Below, one piece after another: positions 11,601 to 20,800 of a stretch of DNA of 64,000 nucleotides. The notes under the pieces are model-generated. The model was not told the origin of the DNA. It searched no databases and was given only the letters and a program-made list of their open reading frames with translations. A program made the position numbers and the translations under genes. Every line of letters starts with the position of its first letter. Position 1 is the first letter of the stretch. The stretch spans positions 62,001-126,000 of the forward strand of contig NZ_UPSE01000306.1 in assembly GCF_900573885.1 (NCBI RefSeq), written 5' to 3'. This DNA comes from Pseudomonas viridiflava. GTDB lineage: Bacteria; Pseudomonadota; Gammaproteobacteria; Pseudomonadales; Pseudomonadaceae.

Positions 11601-14600
11601 TTCAGAATGGCCAGCAGACCGACCACCATTTCCACGCTGCGCTCGACTGCTATGCCCACCAGCACATCGGCACCAACGCCAAGCGTTCGCAGGTGCCGGG
11701 CCAGTCGATTGGCCTCGGCGTTCAGTTCGCCATAGCTCAACGCCGTGGCACCCCATACCAGTGCGGGCGCCTGCGGCTGCTGCGCTGCCTGTGCTTCAAA
11801 CAGCTGATGCACAAACGGCACGTGCGGAGAATGCTTCGCCGTGTCGTTCCAGGTGTTCACCACCCGTGCCTGATCGGCTTCCACCAGCAACGGCAGGTCG
11901 CCGATGGCGCGCTGCGGCTGCTGCATAAATTGCGTAAGCAGATGCACCAGTTGCCCGGCGATGCGCTGGATGCTGCGCGCGCTGAAATGCTCGGTCAGAA
12001 AGTGGAAACCCAACTCAAGCTCGGCGCCCACCTGAGCGATCAGCGTCAGCGCATAACCGCTCTGCTCGCTGTACGCCAGATTGGCAAAACCAAGGCCACC
12101 CGGCGCGGCGGCCAGGGCGTCGGACACCGGGTAGTTTTCAAATACCAGCAAGGTGTCGAACAAGGCTTCGCCGTTGCGCCCGGCCAGGCGTTGCAGCTCG
12201 GCCAGCGGCATCTGTTCGTGCTCGCGCAGGGCCAGGTTTTGCGCCTGCACCGCGCGTGCCCATTGCACGGCATTGAACGCAGGTTCCGGCGTGGTCACCA
12301 CCGGCAAGGTGTTGATAAACAGACCCAGCTGTTCCTCGATGCCGGCCAGTTCCACCGGCCGCCCCGACACAGTGGCGCCAAACGCAACAGCGCGTTGGCC
12401 GCTGTAGCGTTGCAGCAGAACGGCCCACGCCGCTTGCAGCAGGCTATTGAGCGTCACTTGTTGCTGACGGGCGAACGCTTGCAGTTCATGCGTGAACGCC
12501 GCGCCGAGGTTCACCGCGTGCGCGTCTTGCCCTGGCTTAATGTCCGGGTGGTGACCACAGGTCAGCGCCAGGCGTGTCGGTTCCTCCAAGGGCGCCAATT
12601 GCTGTTGCCAGAAGGCCTGGCTGGCGGCGCGGTCCTGGCGTTGCAGCCAGCCAAGATAGTCGCCGTAGTGGCTGACAGGCGCCGCCACCGCTTGCCCGGC
12701 GTAGGCTTGCAGCACTTCACCGAGCAGCCGCGAATTGCTCCAGCCGTCCAGCAGAATATGGTGACTGGTGTAGATCAGGTGATAGTTCTGGTCGCCCGTG
12801 GGCACCAGGCTCAAGCGCAGCAAGGGTGGGCGCGCCAGGTCGAAGCCGCGTTGCAGCTCGGCCGCTGCTACGGCGTCGGCATCGCTGCCGTGCGTGAGCA
12901 CCGACACCTGCAGCGCAGCTTCGCGGTGAATGATTTGCCGGGGCGTTGGCAGGCCGTTGTCCCAGACGAAACCGGCGCGCAGCAACTCGTGGCGGTCGAC
13001 TGCCTGTTGCCAGGCGGCGGTGAAGCGCGGCACATCGAGACCGTGAATATCCACGCGCATCTGGTTGATATAGGTCGGGCCGTTGGGCTCGTACAGGCTG
13101 TGAAACAGCATGCCCTCTTGCATGGGCGACAGCGGATACACGGTCGCGATCTGCCGCGCCGGCACCGGCAAGGCGTCGAGTTGCGCCTGGGTCAGCTCGG
13201 CCATTGGCACATCGCCCGGCGTCAGCCCGGCATTGTGCTCAACCAGGCAATGGTCGATCAGCGCCACCAGCGCCTGCTCATAGGCGTCGGCCAGTCTCCG
13301 GATGCGCGCCTCGGTAAACATCGCGCTGCTGTAGGTCCAGTTCAGGCTGAGTTCGCCGCCAAATACCTGCCCGTCCACGCTCAGCCAGTTGCCCAGCGGT
13401 GCTGCCTCGTCCTGCCCGGCGCCACGGCCTTCGTCCGCCGGCACCCACAGGGCGTCGCTGGCGAAGTCGGCGTCGAACTGGCCAAGGTAGTTGAAGGTGA
13501 TGCGCGGCTGCGGCAAGGCGGCCAGCGTCTGCTGGATTTCGGTGCGGGCGCAGTGACGCAGCAGACCGAAACCGAGACCTTTGTCCGGGATGTTCTGCAG
13601 CTGTTGTTTGCAGTGCTTGATCGACGCTGCCAGGTCTGCGGCCGGTTGCAGGCACACCGGGAACAGGCTGGTAAACCAGCCCACCGTGCGTGACAGATCG
13701 ACCTCGGCGAACAGCTCTTCGCGGCCATGACCTTCCAGCTGAATCAGTGCGCAAGGTTGTCCGCTCCACGCGCATACCGCTTGCGCCAGCGCCGTCAGCA
13801 GCAGGTCGTTGACTTGAGTGCGATACGCCGCGGGCGCGTCTTGCAGCAATTGCCGGGTGCGCTCGCTGCTGAGCCGCGTGGCGACGCTGCGGGCATGGCG
13901 CTGCTGCAGCGAGCCGTCAGGGTTGTCGGCCGGCAGGTCACCCGGCGCGTGTTCCAGCGCCTGCTGCCAATAGGCGAGCTGTGCTGTCATCGCTTGGCTG
14001 ACAGCATGCTGCTGCAAGCGCTGGCCCCAGGTCTGGTAGGCGCTGGTTTTTGCCGGCAGGCGTTTCTGACGGTAAGCGCTTTGCAGGTCTTCCAGCAGAA
14101 TGCGCCACGACACGCCGTCCACCACCAGGTGGTGAATCACCAGCAGCAGCCGTTGCGTGCCATCGGCCAGGTGCAGCAGTGCCGCGCGTAACAGCGGACC
14201 GTCGTTCAGGTTGAGGCTGCGTTGTACGTCGTTGCAGTACGCCGGCAGTTGCGCCACGTCGTCGATGTGCGTGCGCCACAGCAACGGCTCGCTGGAATCA
14301 AGGGCGGCATGTTCCTGCACCCAACCCTCGCCCGTTTGGCGGTAGCGAAGGCGCAAGGCGTCGTGATGGTTCACAACGTGGTTGAGCGCCTGCTCCAGCA
14401 AACCGGCATCCAACGGCTCAGCCGGCGCCAGCAGCAGCGACTGGTTCCAGTGCTGACGCTGAGGGATGGCCGTGGCGAAAAACGCCTGCTGAATCGGCAG
14501 CAACGGCGCTTCGCCGGTGACCGGCCCCTGCTCCACCTGCAACGCTTCACTGCGCTGCGCCACAGCGGCCAGGCGGCGGACGGTCTGGTGCTGGAACAGA

Positions 14601-17600
14601 TCGCGCGGAGCAAAGCGGATGCCGGCCTGACGGGCGCGGCTGACGATCTGGATGGAAATGATCGAATCACCGCCCAGCTCGAAAAAGTTGTCGTCAACGC
14701 CCACTTGCTCCAGGCGCAGCACCTCTTGCCAGAGGGCGGCCAGCTGTTGTTCCAGGCCACTGCGCGGCGCCTGATAAGCCGTTTGCGTCGGCGCCGCTTC
14801 GTGTCTGGGCAGTGCTTTGCGGTCGAGCTTGCCGTTGGGCGACAGCGGCATGCGCTCCAGCAGATGCCAGAGCGTTGGCACCATGTAATCAGGCAGTGCG
14901 CTGAGCAGGCTGGTCTTCAGCGCGTGCAGGTAGCCGCCCTGAATCTCGGCCTCGGCGCGGGCCAGGGTTTCCGGCTCCGGCACCACGTAGGCGAGCAGTT
15001 GCTTGCCGTCTACCGCTACGACAACCGCCTCGCGTACCGCTGACAGTTCTTGCAGTCGCGCTTCGATTTCGCCCAATTCAATACGCAGGCCACGAATTTT
15101 CACTTGATGGTCGATACGCCCGGCGTATTCGATTACGCCGTCTTCACGCTGGCGGGCCAGATCGCCGGTGCGGTACAGGCGCTGCCCGGCGCGAAACGGG
15201 TCGACCACAAAACGTTCGGCGGTCAGTGCCGGTCGACGGTGATAACCACGCGCCAGACCCACGCCGCCCAGATACAGCTCACCGGTTACGCCGGGGCTGA
15301 CGGGGTTCAGTTCGTCATCCAGCACGTAGGTGTGCAGGTTGGCGATGGGTTGGCCAATGGGCACCGCATCCCGACCTTCTTCGAGGCAGGTCCAGTGGGT
15401 TACGTCGATGGCGGCCTCGGTTGGCCCGTACAGGTTGTAAAGGCCGGCGTTGGGCAGCAGCGCCAGGGTCTGCCGTTGCAGTTCCACGGGCAAGGCTTCG
15501 CCGCTACAGATAATCCGTGTGAGGTTCTGGCACTGCACGGCCAACTCATCGCTGATAAAGGCCTGCAACATCGACGGCACAAAGTGCAGCGTGGTGATGC
15601 GCTCGCGGGTGATCAGCTCCACCAGTTTTGCCGGGTCGCGGTGATCGCCCACACCGGCAACCACCAGCCGCGCGCCGACCATCAGCGGCCAGAAAAACTC
15701 CCACACCGACACATCGAAACTAAACGGTGTTTTTTGCAAAACGCTGTCGCTGGCGTCCAGCCCATAGGCTTCCTGCATCCAGGCCAGACGGTTGTACAAC
15801 GCCACATGGCGGTTGCCGGCGCCTTTGGGTTTGCCGGTGGAGCCGGAGGTGTAAATCACGTACGCGAGGTTTTCCGGATGCAGGGTTACGTCCAGGTTTT
15901 CGCTTCCCTGGCTTGCCCATGCGCCGGGCTCATCCAGCGTCAGACAGCTCAGCCCGGCGGGAACCGGCAACGCTTCCAGCAGGTGCGATTGCGTCAGCAA
16001 CAAGGCGATGCCGCTGTCTTCGAACATGTACGCCAGACGGTCCTGCGGATACTCCGGATCCAGCGGCACATAAGCCCCGCCCGCTTTAAGAATGGCGAGC
16101 AAACCGACCACCATTTCCACACTGCGCTCGGCGGCGATACCCACCAGTACATCGGCACCCACGCCAAGGCTTTGCAGATGCCGGGCCAGACGATTCGCCG
16201 CCTCGTTCAATTCCCCATATCTCAACGCCGTTTCACCAAACACCAGCGCGGGTGCTTGCGGCTGGCGCATCACCTGCGCTTCAAACAGACGGTGCACAAA
16301 CGGTGCGTCCGGGTAGTGCCGTTCGGTCTGGTTCCAGCCCACCAGCGCCTGCTCGCGTTCGTGTTGGCTGAGCATCGGCAGTTCGCCCAGGCGCGCATCC
16401 GGCGCGGCGACGAGGGCGTGCAGCAGGTTCTGCCAGTGCCGGGCCATCCGCTGAATACGCGGTTCGGCAAACAGGTCGGTGGCGTAGATAAAGTCAGCGC
16501 TGATGCCGCCAGGGTGTTCGGTGCAATCCAGGCTCAGGTCGAACTGCGCCGTCGGCGTGGCCCACTGCAGCTGGCTGACCTGTAAACCCGGCAGGTGCAT
16601 GCCCTCGCCCGCTGCGGTGCTTACCTGATGGTTGAACAGCACCTGAAACAGCGGGCTGTGGCTGAGGCTGCGCTCGGGTTGCAGGGCGTCGACCAGTTGC
16701 TCGAAGGGCAGGTCCTGATGGGCCTGGGCGTCTAAGGCGGTTTGCCGGACTTGCTTGAGCAGGTCGCGGAAGGACGCGTGGTGGTCCACGGTCGCGCTCA
16801 ATACCTGGGTGTTGACGAAAAAGCCCAGCAGGCGCTCGGTTTCGCCACGGTTGCGGTTGGCCGAGGGCACGCCGACGCGAATCTGCGTTTGCCCGCTGTA
16901 GCGGTGCAACAGCAGCTGGAACGACGCCAGCAGCGCCATAAACGGCGTGCAGCCTTCGCGCTGCGCCAGTTGTTTCAGCGCGGCGGCCAGGGCAAATGGC
17001 AGTTCCACACTCAGGCGTGCGCCCTGCCCGGACCGCTGCGCGGGGCGCGGCCAGTCGCCGGGCAACTCCAGCAGGGTTTCACCACCGGCCAGTTGCTCGC
17101 GCCAGTACGCCAGTTGCCGCTCGCCTTCGCCGGCCTCCATCCACTGCCGCTGCCAGGCGGCGTAGTCGGCGTACTGAATCGGCAGCGGCGGCAGCGCGTC
17201 CTCGATGCCCAGGCGGCGGTTCTGGTACAGGCCGATCAGCTCGTCGACCATTAGCTGCATGGACCAGGCATCGGACACGATGTGGTGCTGCACGATCAGC
17301 AACACTGCATCGTCGGCGGCAATCTCCAGCAGCTGCACGCGCAGCAGCGGCCCGTGCTCCAGATCAAACGGCCGCTGCGCCTCACGGCTGATTGCTTCGG
17401 TGATGGCGGGCAGCGCTGCGCCGGGCATGGGTACGCGTTCAATGGCCACCGCCGCTGCCGGCTGAATGCGCTGCTGCGGCTGGCCGTCGTGCAGCTCGAA
17501 CACCGTGCGCAGGGTTTCGTGACGTGCCACCAGCGAGTTGAAGGCGTGTTGCAGGGCGTCGACGTCCAGCGCGCCTTGCAGGTGGATGGCGCTGGGCATG

Positions 17601-17824
17601 TGGTAGGCGCTGTTGTGCGGCTCCAGTTGCCAGAGAAACCACTGGCGCTGCTGCGCGTAACTGAGCGGCAGCGCATCGCGCTCGCTGGCCGGCACGATGG
17701 GCAGGCGGCCGACATTGACGCCCTTCTCGGTCAGCTTCTGGAACAGTTCGCGGCGCTTGGCAAAGCCCAGCCCTTTGATGCGGTCTACCAATGCTTGCGT
17801 GTGGGCCGAGGGCTGCTTGAGCAT
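5678..17824 (-). CDS. Non-ribosomal peptide synthetase, three modules (C-A-T-E, C-A-T, C-A-T-E), no thioesterase
   Basis: This 4,048-residue protein starts at the ATG at 17824, which overlaps the previous stop as TAATG behind a GGAGG site. Approximate landmarks: C (HHIVSDAW ~180), A (TSGSTGKPKG ~660), T (LGGDSI ~1050), E (HHLVVDGVSW ~1235); C (HHILLDGWS ~1690), A (~2160), T (~2540); C (HHMLMDGWS ~2740), A (~3205), T (~3590), E (HHLAMDLISW ~3775). The pocket residues read from the first two A domains are DVWHISLIDK, close to the serine code. The third reads DGECCGGVTK, which I associate with hydroxyornithine in pyoverdine synthetases, with less certainty. The expected order is D-Ser, L-Ser, D-X6. 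The protein ends just after the epimerase, so peptide release must happen in trans or by self-cyclisation. It looks like the last side-chain synthetase of a pyoverdine system (PvdD position). Confidence 0.95.
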   Translation of the reverse strand: MLKQPSAHTQALVDRIKGLGFAKRRELFQKLTEKGVNVGRLPIVPASERDALPLSYAQQRQWFLWQLEPHNSAYHMPSAIHLQGALDVDALQHAFNSLVARHETLRTVFELHDGQPQQRIQPAAAVAIERVPMPGAALPAITEAISREAQRPFDLEHGPLLRVQLLEIAADDAVLLIVQHHIVSDAWSMQLMVDELIGLYQNRRLGIEDALPPLPIQYADYAAWQRQWMEAGEGERQLAYWREQLAGGETLLELPGDWPRPAQRSGQGARLSVELPFALAAALKQLAQREGCTPFMALLASFQLLLHRYSGQTQIRVGVPSANRNRGETERLLGFFVNTQVLSATVDHHASFRDLLKQVRQTALDAQAHQDLPFEQLVDALQPERSLSHSPLFQVLFNHQVSTAAGEGMHLPGLQVSQLQWATPTAQFDLSLDCTEHPGGISADFIYATDLFAEPRIQRMARHWQNLLHALVAAPDARLGELPMLSQHEREQALVGWNQTERHYPDAPFVHRLFEAQVMRQPQAPALVFGETALRYGELNEAANRLARHLQSLGVGADVLVGIAAERSVEMVVGLLAILKAGGAYVPLDPEYPQDRLAYMFEDSGIALLLTQSHLLEALPVPAGLSCLTLDEPGAWASQGSENLDVTLHPENLAYVIYTSGSTGKPKGAGNRHVALYNRLAWMQEAYGLDASDSVLQKTPFSFDVSVWEFFWPLMVGARLVVAGVGDHRDPAKLVELITRERITTLHFVPSMLQAFISDELAVQCQNLTRIICSGEALPVELQRQTLALLPNAGLYNLYGPTEAAIDVTHWTCLEEGRDAVPIGQPIANLHTYVLDDELNPVSPGVTGELYLGGVGLARGYHRRPALTAERFVVDPFRAGQRLYRTGDLARQREDGVIEYAGRIDHQVKIRGLRIELGEIEARLQELSAVREAVVVAVDGKQLLAYVVPEPETLARAEAEIQGGYLHALKTSLLSALPDYMVPTLWHLLERMPLSPNGKLDRKALPRHEAAPTQTAYQAPRSGLEQQLAALWQEVLRLEQVGVDDNFFELGGDSIISIQIVSRARQAGIRFAPRDLFQHQTVRRLAAVAQRSEALQVEQGPVTGEAPLLPIQQAFFATAIPQRQHWNQSLLLAPAEPLDAGLLEQALNHVVNHHDALRLRYRQTGEGWVQEHAALDSSEPLLWRTHIDDVAQLPAYCNDVQRSLNLNDGPLLRAALLHLADGTQRLLLVIHHLVVDGVSWRILLEDLQSAYRQKRLPAKTSAYQTWGQRLQQHAVSQAMTAQLAYWQQALEHAPGDLPADNPDGSLQQRHARSVATRLSSERTRQLLQDAPAAYRTQVNDLLLTALAQAVCAWSGQPCALIQLEGHGREELFAEVDLSRTVGWFTSLFPVCLQPAADLAASIKHCKQQLQNIPDKGLGFGLLRHCARTEIQQTLAALPQPRITFNYLGQFDADFASDALWVPADEGRGAGQDEAAPLGNWLSVDGQVFGGELSLNWTYSSAMFTEARIRRLADAYEQALVALIDHCLVEHNAGLTPGDVPMAELTQAQLDALPVPARQIATVYPLSPMQEGMLFHSLYEPNGPTYINQMRVDIHGLDVPRFTAAWQQAVDRHELLRAGFVWDNGLPTPRQIIHREAALQVSVLTHGSDADAVAAAELQRGFDLARPPLLRLSLVPTGDQNYHLIYTSHHILLDGWSNSRLLGEVLQAYAGQAVAAPVSHYGDYLGWLQRQDRAASQAFWQQQLAPLEEPTRLALTCGHHPDIKPGQDAHAVNLGAAFTHELQAFARQQQVTLNSLLQAAWAVLLQRYSGQRAVAFGATVSGRPVELAGIEEQLGLFINTLPVVTTPEPAFNAVQWARAVQAQNLALREHEQMPLAELQRLAGRNGEALFDTLLVFENYPVSDALAAAPGGLGFANLAYSEQSGYALTLIAQVGAELELGFHFLTEHFSARSIQRIAGQLVHLLTQFMQQPQRAIGDLPLLVEADQARVVNTWNDTAKHSPHVPFVHQLFEAQAAQQPQAPALVWGATALSYGELNAEANRLARHLRTLGVGADVLVGIAVERSVEMVVGLLAILKAGGAYVPLDPEYPQDRLAYMFEDSGIGLLLTQSHLRDALPIPLGLTCLALDQPAAWASQSGENPGVELHPENLAYVIYTSGSTGKPKGAGNRHVALYNRLAWMQEAYGLNASDSVLQKTPFSFDVSVWEFFWPLMVGARLVVAGVGDHRDPAKLVELITRQHITTLHFVPSMLQAFISDELAEQCQNLKRIICSGEALPVELQRQTLALLPDAGLYNLYGPTEAAIDVTHWTCVEEGRDAVPIGQPIANLHTYVLDAELNPVSPGVTGELYLGGIGLARGYHNRPALTAERFVVDPFRPGQRLYRTGDLARQRENGVIEYAGRIDHQVKIRGLRIELGEIEARLHEQAGVRDAVVVAQDGSHGKYLVAYVVAEQGAAVADIKAALLAQLPDYMVPSQWLLLDALPLSPNGKLDRKALPVPEQGAAHQAYVPPRNAVEMQLAAIWQDVLRVEQVGIEDNFFELGGDSIISIQIVSRARQAGIALGPRDLFEQQTIARLAGVVGAHASAPVAVQRIHIDPMQRASLPVAESDIEDVYPLSPMQKGMLFHTLEDSGEALYINQVSLPVNGLDVARFEAAWACVTARHGVLRTSFHWQADLSEPLQVVHKHARMPLHIVDWRQRAVGDEALAELAQQEALRGFALDQAPLQRMLLVQLGEQQFQMIWTSHHMLMDGWSSSNLFAEVLQHYAGHPLHDTPGRYGDFIAWLHSQDKAALEGFWRAQLASVEPTALSQAVYPRQVSDENGHAALYSNWNEAWTARLQQHCRQLRITPNTFIQGAWLLLLQRYTGQRTVGFGATVAGRPESLPGADSMLGLFINTLPVIQTLQAEQPLDRWLQQLQAYNLDIRAYSHAPLADVQRWSGLGGQALFDSIIVFENYPIDQRLREAEPAGLTFGASNDLGVTNFAMDLAVHLGDSLMIEYMYLRASFSEQGVEQIRALMEATLEAMLDTPQACLGNLQRMPAATLGELQQWSAAPAPSHRQHLLPQLIAEQAVQQPHAMAVACGDAQLSYAELDAAANCLAHELQRRGAAPEVIVGVALPRSADMIVALLAVMKTGAAYVPLDLDYPAERLAYMIADSAMALLITRSDLQGSLPIPAEVGVVAVDHLPAQGDSRALASPLLADNLAYLIYTSGSTGRPKGVAVTHGPLSMHCQAIARLYEMDTRTRELLFMSFAFDGAHERWLSTLASGGALVIRDGSLWTPEQTCAVLHEQRISIACFPPAYLKQLAEYIEASGKPAPAVHTYCFGGDAVPEQSFEQVKAALRPAYFTNGYGPTETVVTPMLWRVPLSGRCEAAYAPIGKAVGQRSLHVLDADLNPLPAGFAGELYIGGYGVARGYHGRPDITAERFVPDPFGEPGARLYRTGDLVRLRHDGVLDYVGRIDHQVKVRGFRIELGEVEASLRRQPGVDDALVIARDAASGKQLIGYVVSSQAAHGDALRAALREELPDYMVPAQVLVLAEFPVTPNGKLDRKALPEPSFTSSSFVAPRTEQERLLAGIWAEVLQVEQVGITDSFFELGGDSILSLQVISRVRNHPDLQLQLKLRDLMRQPTIVGLLGQPQSAAIEAPAFVPVDDRQFVLLPVQAAFFARHTSDPQHFNQSLLLRATEPLNREALRSALATVVAHHDSLRLRFSQEGGRWRQAYGPMDDEPLLWEERVADEPALLALFNRAQRSLDLHTGPLLRAVHATLADGSERLLLVVHHLAMDLISWRVLSEDLLTAYAGNPIEKTSSYRAWIEHWQAQRPRLAEQQRAFWTGQLASEEGAWPCDNPRGSNRALHQATVSRTLPSEGLQRRTASVNELLLAALAGALCEWTGRDSVAVELETHGRVNDDSAPDVSRTLGWFTSQFPLRLSGNLQAVQHALQTLPDNGVGYGLLRHELGNGATPEVSFSYLGQANASFGEAGAGFTAVSEPVGDEHSPHAPLAHELEVVAHVSDGQLHLRCNYSNRRYRAQPIERLMDACVAHLDHLLQTEA
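10560..11780 (-). repeat. Duplicated serine A-domain segment, copy in module 5
   Basis: This stretch is very similar to 15040-16270 in the same gene, offset by about 4.49 kb. The two encoded A domains share long identical runs through the core motifs, and matching DNA includes the region around TSGSTGKPKG. Similarity fades beyond the A domain. This is a direct intragenic repeat within one NRPS gene, not a mobile element. The limits were judged by eye. Confidence 0.75.
15040..16270 (-). repeat. Duplicated serine A-domain segment, copy in module 4
   Basis: This is the partner of the copy at 10560-11780. Both A domains have the same serine-type pocket (DVWHISLIDK). The high similarity suggests a recent duplication or gene conversion limited to the adenylation domain, since the flanking condensation domains differ. 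Confidence 0.75.
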
Positions 17825-20800
17825 TACGCCTCCTCCAGTTCGTCGAGGGTGGCGAAAATGGCGTCGTAGTCGTCTTCGACGCTGCCGTGTCCCCTGCTCT
17901 GTTCGATTAACGCGGCCAGTTCGGCCACGGTGCTGGCGCGGTAGAAGTCCTGCATGGGCAGGTCGACGCCGAGCGTGTTTTTCAGCCGGGAAATCACCCG
18001 TACCAGCAGCAGCGAATGGCCGCCGAGTTCGAAGAAATTGTCGTGCCGGCCCACGCGCGGCACCTCCAGCAATCCTTGCCACACCTGCGCCAGCTGCGTT
18101 TCCAGCTCGCTTTCAGCGGCAACGAAATCGCCATGGAGGGCCTGGCTTTCGATAGTCGCCAGCACCTTGCGGTCGAGCTTGCCGTTGGCGTTCAGCGGCA
18201 TGGCGGCGAGCGCCACCCACTGCTGCGGCACCATGTATTCGGGCAGATGGCGCTTGAGTGCAGCCTTGAGGCGATCACGCAGGGCACGCTGTTGCGCGTC
18301 GTCGCCGCTCGCGTCTGTGGTGGTGGTCACGTAGGCCACCAGATGGCGGGCGCTGCTCTGATCCTGGGCGAGCACGGCGCATTCGCGCACCTCGGGCTGC
18401 TCGCTCAGGCGCGCTTCGATTTCGCCGAGTTCGATGCGCAAGCCACGAATTTTCACCTGGTGATCGCGGCGGCCAACGTACTCCAGCACGCCGTCGACGC
18501 GGCGCCGCGCCAGATCGCCGGTGCGATACAGACGCTGGCCCGGCGTGCTGGCGTAGGGGTCGGGCACAAACGCCAGCGCGGTGCGAACCGGGTCTCCCAC
18601 ATAGCCGCGCCCCACGCCCGTGCCGCTTACGCACAACTCGCCAACGGCGCGCACGCCGACCAGCTCCAGTTGCCCGTCGAGCACATGGAGCTGGTTGTTG
18701 TCGGTGGGCAAACCAATGGGCAGGTAGCTGCTCGCGGTGTGCGCCTCGCTGATTGGCGTCAGCGACACATCGTCCGAGCACTCGGCCGGGCCATAGGCGT
18801 TGATCAATGGAATGTTCGGGTAACGCTGCAACCAGCGCCGCGCCAGTTCCGGCGGCATTGCCTCGCCGGTGGTCAGCAGCCAGCGCAGGCCGGGCAAGCT
18901 CACCGGTTCGCCGTCCAGCATGCCTTGAATAAGCGACGGCACGCTTTCCAGCACGCTGATGCCGGCGGCGTTGACGTGGGCCAGCAGCGCCTGCGGATCG
19001 TGGGCGATGGCATCCGGCACAATGTCCACCCGGGCGCCGCACAGCGCAGCGGTGAGAAATTGCCACACGGAAATATCGAAACTCTGCGACGCGGTTTGCG
19101 CGATCACATCGTCCTCGCTCAAGCGCAGATACGGCACCTTGCTCAACTGGTTATTGAGCATGCCGGCCTGCTCGACCATCACGCCCTTGGGCTGGCCGGT
19201 GGAGCCCGAGGTGTAAATCACATACGCCAGGTGGCGCGGGCCGATGGGCAGGTTTGGCGCAGTGGCGTCGCCGGTCTGTTGCAGCTGTTCCCAGATCAGT
19301 AACTGTGGACGCTGAGGGGCCTCGACGGCAGCCAGCAACGGCTGCAACGCCGGCACGCATTCAGCGGTGCACACCAGCACCGGCGCGCGGCTCAGGGTGA
19401 GGATATGGCGCAAGCGTTCGGCCGGCAGGTGCGGGTCCAGCGGCAGGTAGCCGGCGCCGGCTTTCAGGGTGCCCACGATCATGCCCAGCAGCGGCAAGCC
19501 GCGCTCGGCCAGCAGCGCCACCGGTTGGTCCGGCTGTACGCCAGCGCGCAGCAACGCCTGGGCCATGCGATTGGCGGCTGTATCGAGTTCCCGGTACTGC
19601 CATTGCTCACCGTCGCAGCGGGCGGCCACTCGGTTCGCGTGTTGGTGCGCTTGCTGCTCGAACAGGGTCGCGTAGCCGTGTTGCAACGGGTAGTCGCGGG
19701 CGGTCTGGTTGAAGTCATGCAGCAACTGCTGACGCTGTTCGGCGGCCAGCAACGGCAAGGCGTCGAAGCGCTGTTGCGGCTGCTCGGCCAGTTGCAGCAG
19801 CAGGAAGTTGAAGTCGGCCAGCAGTTGCTCGACGGTACTGCGCTCGAACCAGCGTTGGTCATAGGACAAATGCAGGCCGAGGGCGTGGCCTGGGTAAATC
19901 ACCACGGTCATCGGGTAGTTGGTGTGGGTGCGGCCGGAGTCGGAGCTGACGTTGAGGCTCTGCGCCTGCTCCATCACGCCGTCTTCAATGGGCGCGTTTT
20001 CAAATACAAACAGGCTGTCGAACAGCGGCTGACCCTTGCCGATTTCGCTGCACGCCTGAATGTCTACCAAGGGCAGATGTTCGTGCTCGCGCAGGCGCAG
20101 GTTCAGGGCGAACAGCGCTTGCAGCCATTCGCCAACGCTGGCGGCGCTGCCGGCTTCGGGCAGGTGCACGCGCAAGGCGATGCTGTTGATAAACAGACCG
20201 ACGGTGCGCTGCATCTCTGGCATATCCACCGGTCGGCCAGCGACCGTGACGCCAAACAGCACATCGCGCTCGCCGCTGTAACGGTGCAGCGTCAGCGCCC
20301 ACGCCGCCTGCACCAAGGTGTTGACGGTGAGTTGCAGACGCTGCGCGGTGGCCTGCAACTGCCGGGTCTGTTCGCGGCTCAACTGGGTTTGCACGTCGCC
20401 AATCAACGAATGGCCGGCATCGCGCAGTGGCTGGCGATCGAACGGCAGGCCCGTGGGCTGCTCGAAGCCGGCGAGCTGTTCACGCCAGAAGCGTTCCGAA
20501 GCCGGGCGATCTTGCTGCTGCAGCCAGGCAATGAAGTCGCCGTAGCGCGAAGCCGGCGGCAACGCGGCACTGCGGTTTTCCGCCAGCGCGGCGTATTCGG
20601 CGAAAAATTCGTCCATCAGCAGCGAGCGGCACCAGGCATCGATCAGGATGTGGTGGTTGCTCAATACAAAACCGAAGCGCTGGGCGCTCAACTGGATCAG
20701 GCGCAGGCGAAATGGCACGGCGTTCTGCAAGTCGAAGCCATCGCGGCGTTCGTCGGCCAGCATGGCGATCAGCCGGGCTTCGTGCGCGTCTGCCGGCACC

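Noticed and set aside
11498..13693. 731-codon plus-strand frame antisense to the last NRPS
   Set aside because: Shadow of the minus-strand NRPS, with Gln/His/Arg-rich composition and no domain.
17825..18082. N-terminal extension of the last NRPS to 18082
   Set aside because: The extra 86 residues are an Arg-rich shadow of the upstream gene; the TAATG junction with a GGAGG site is the better start.
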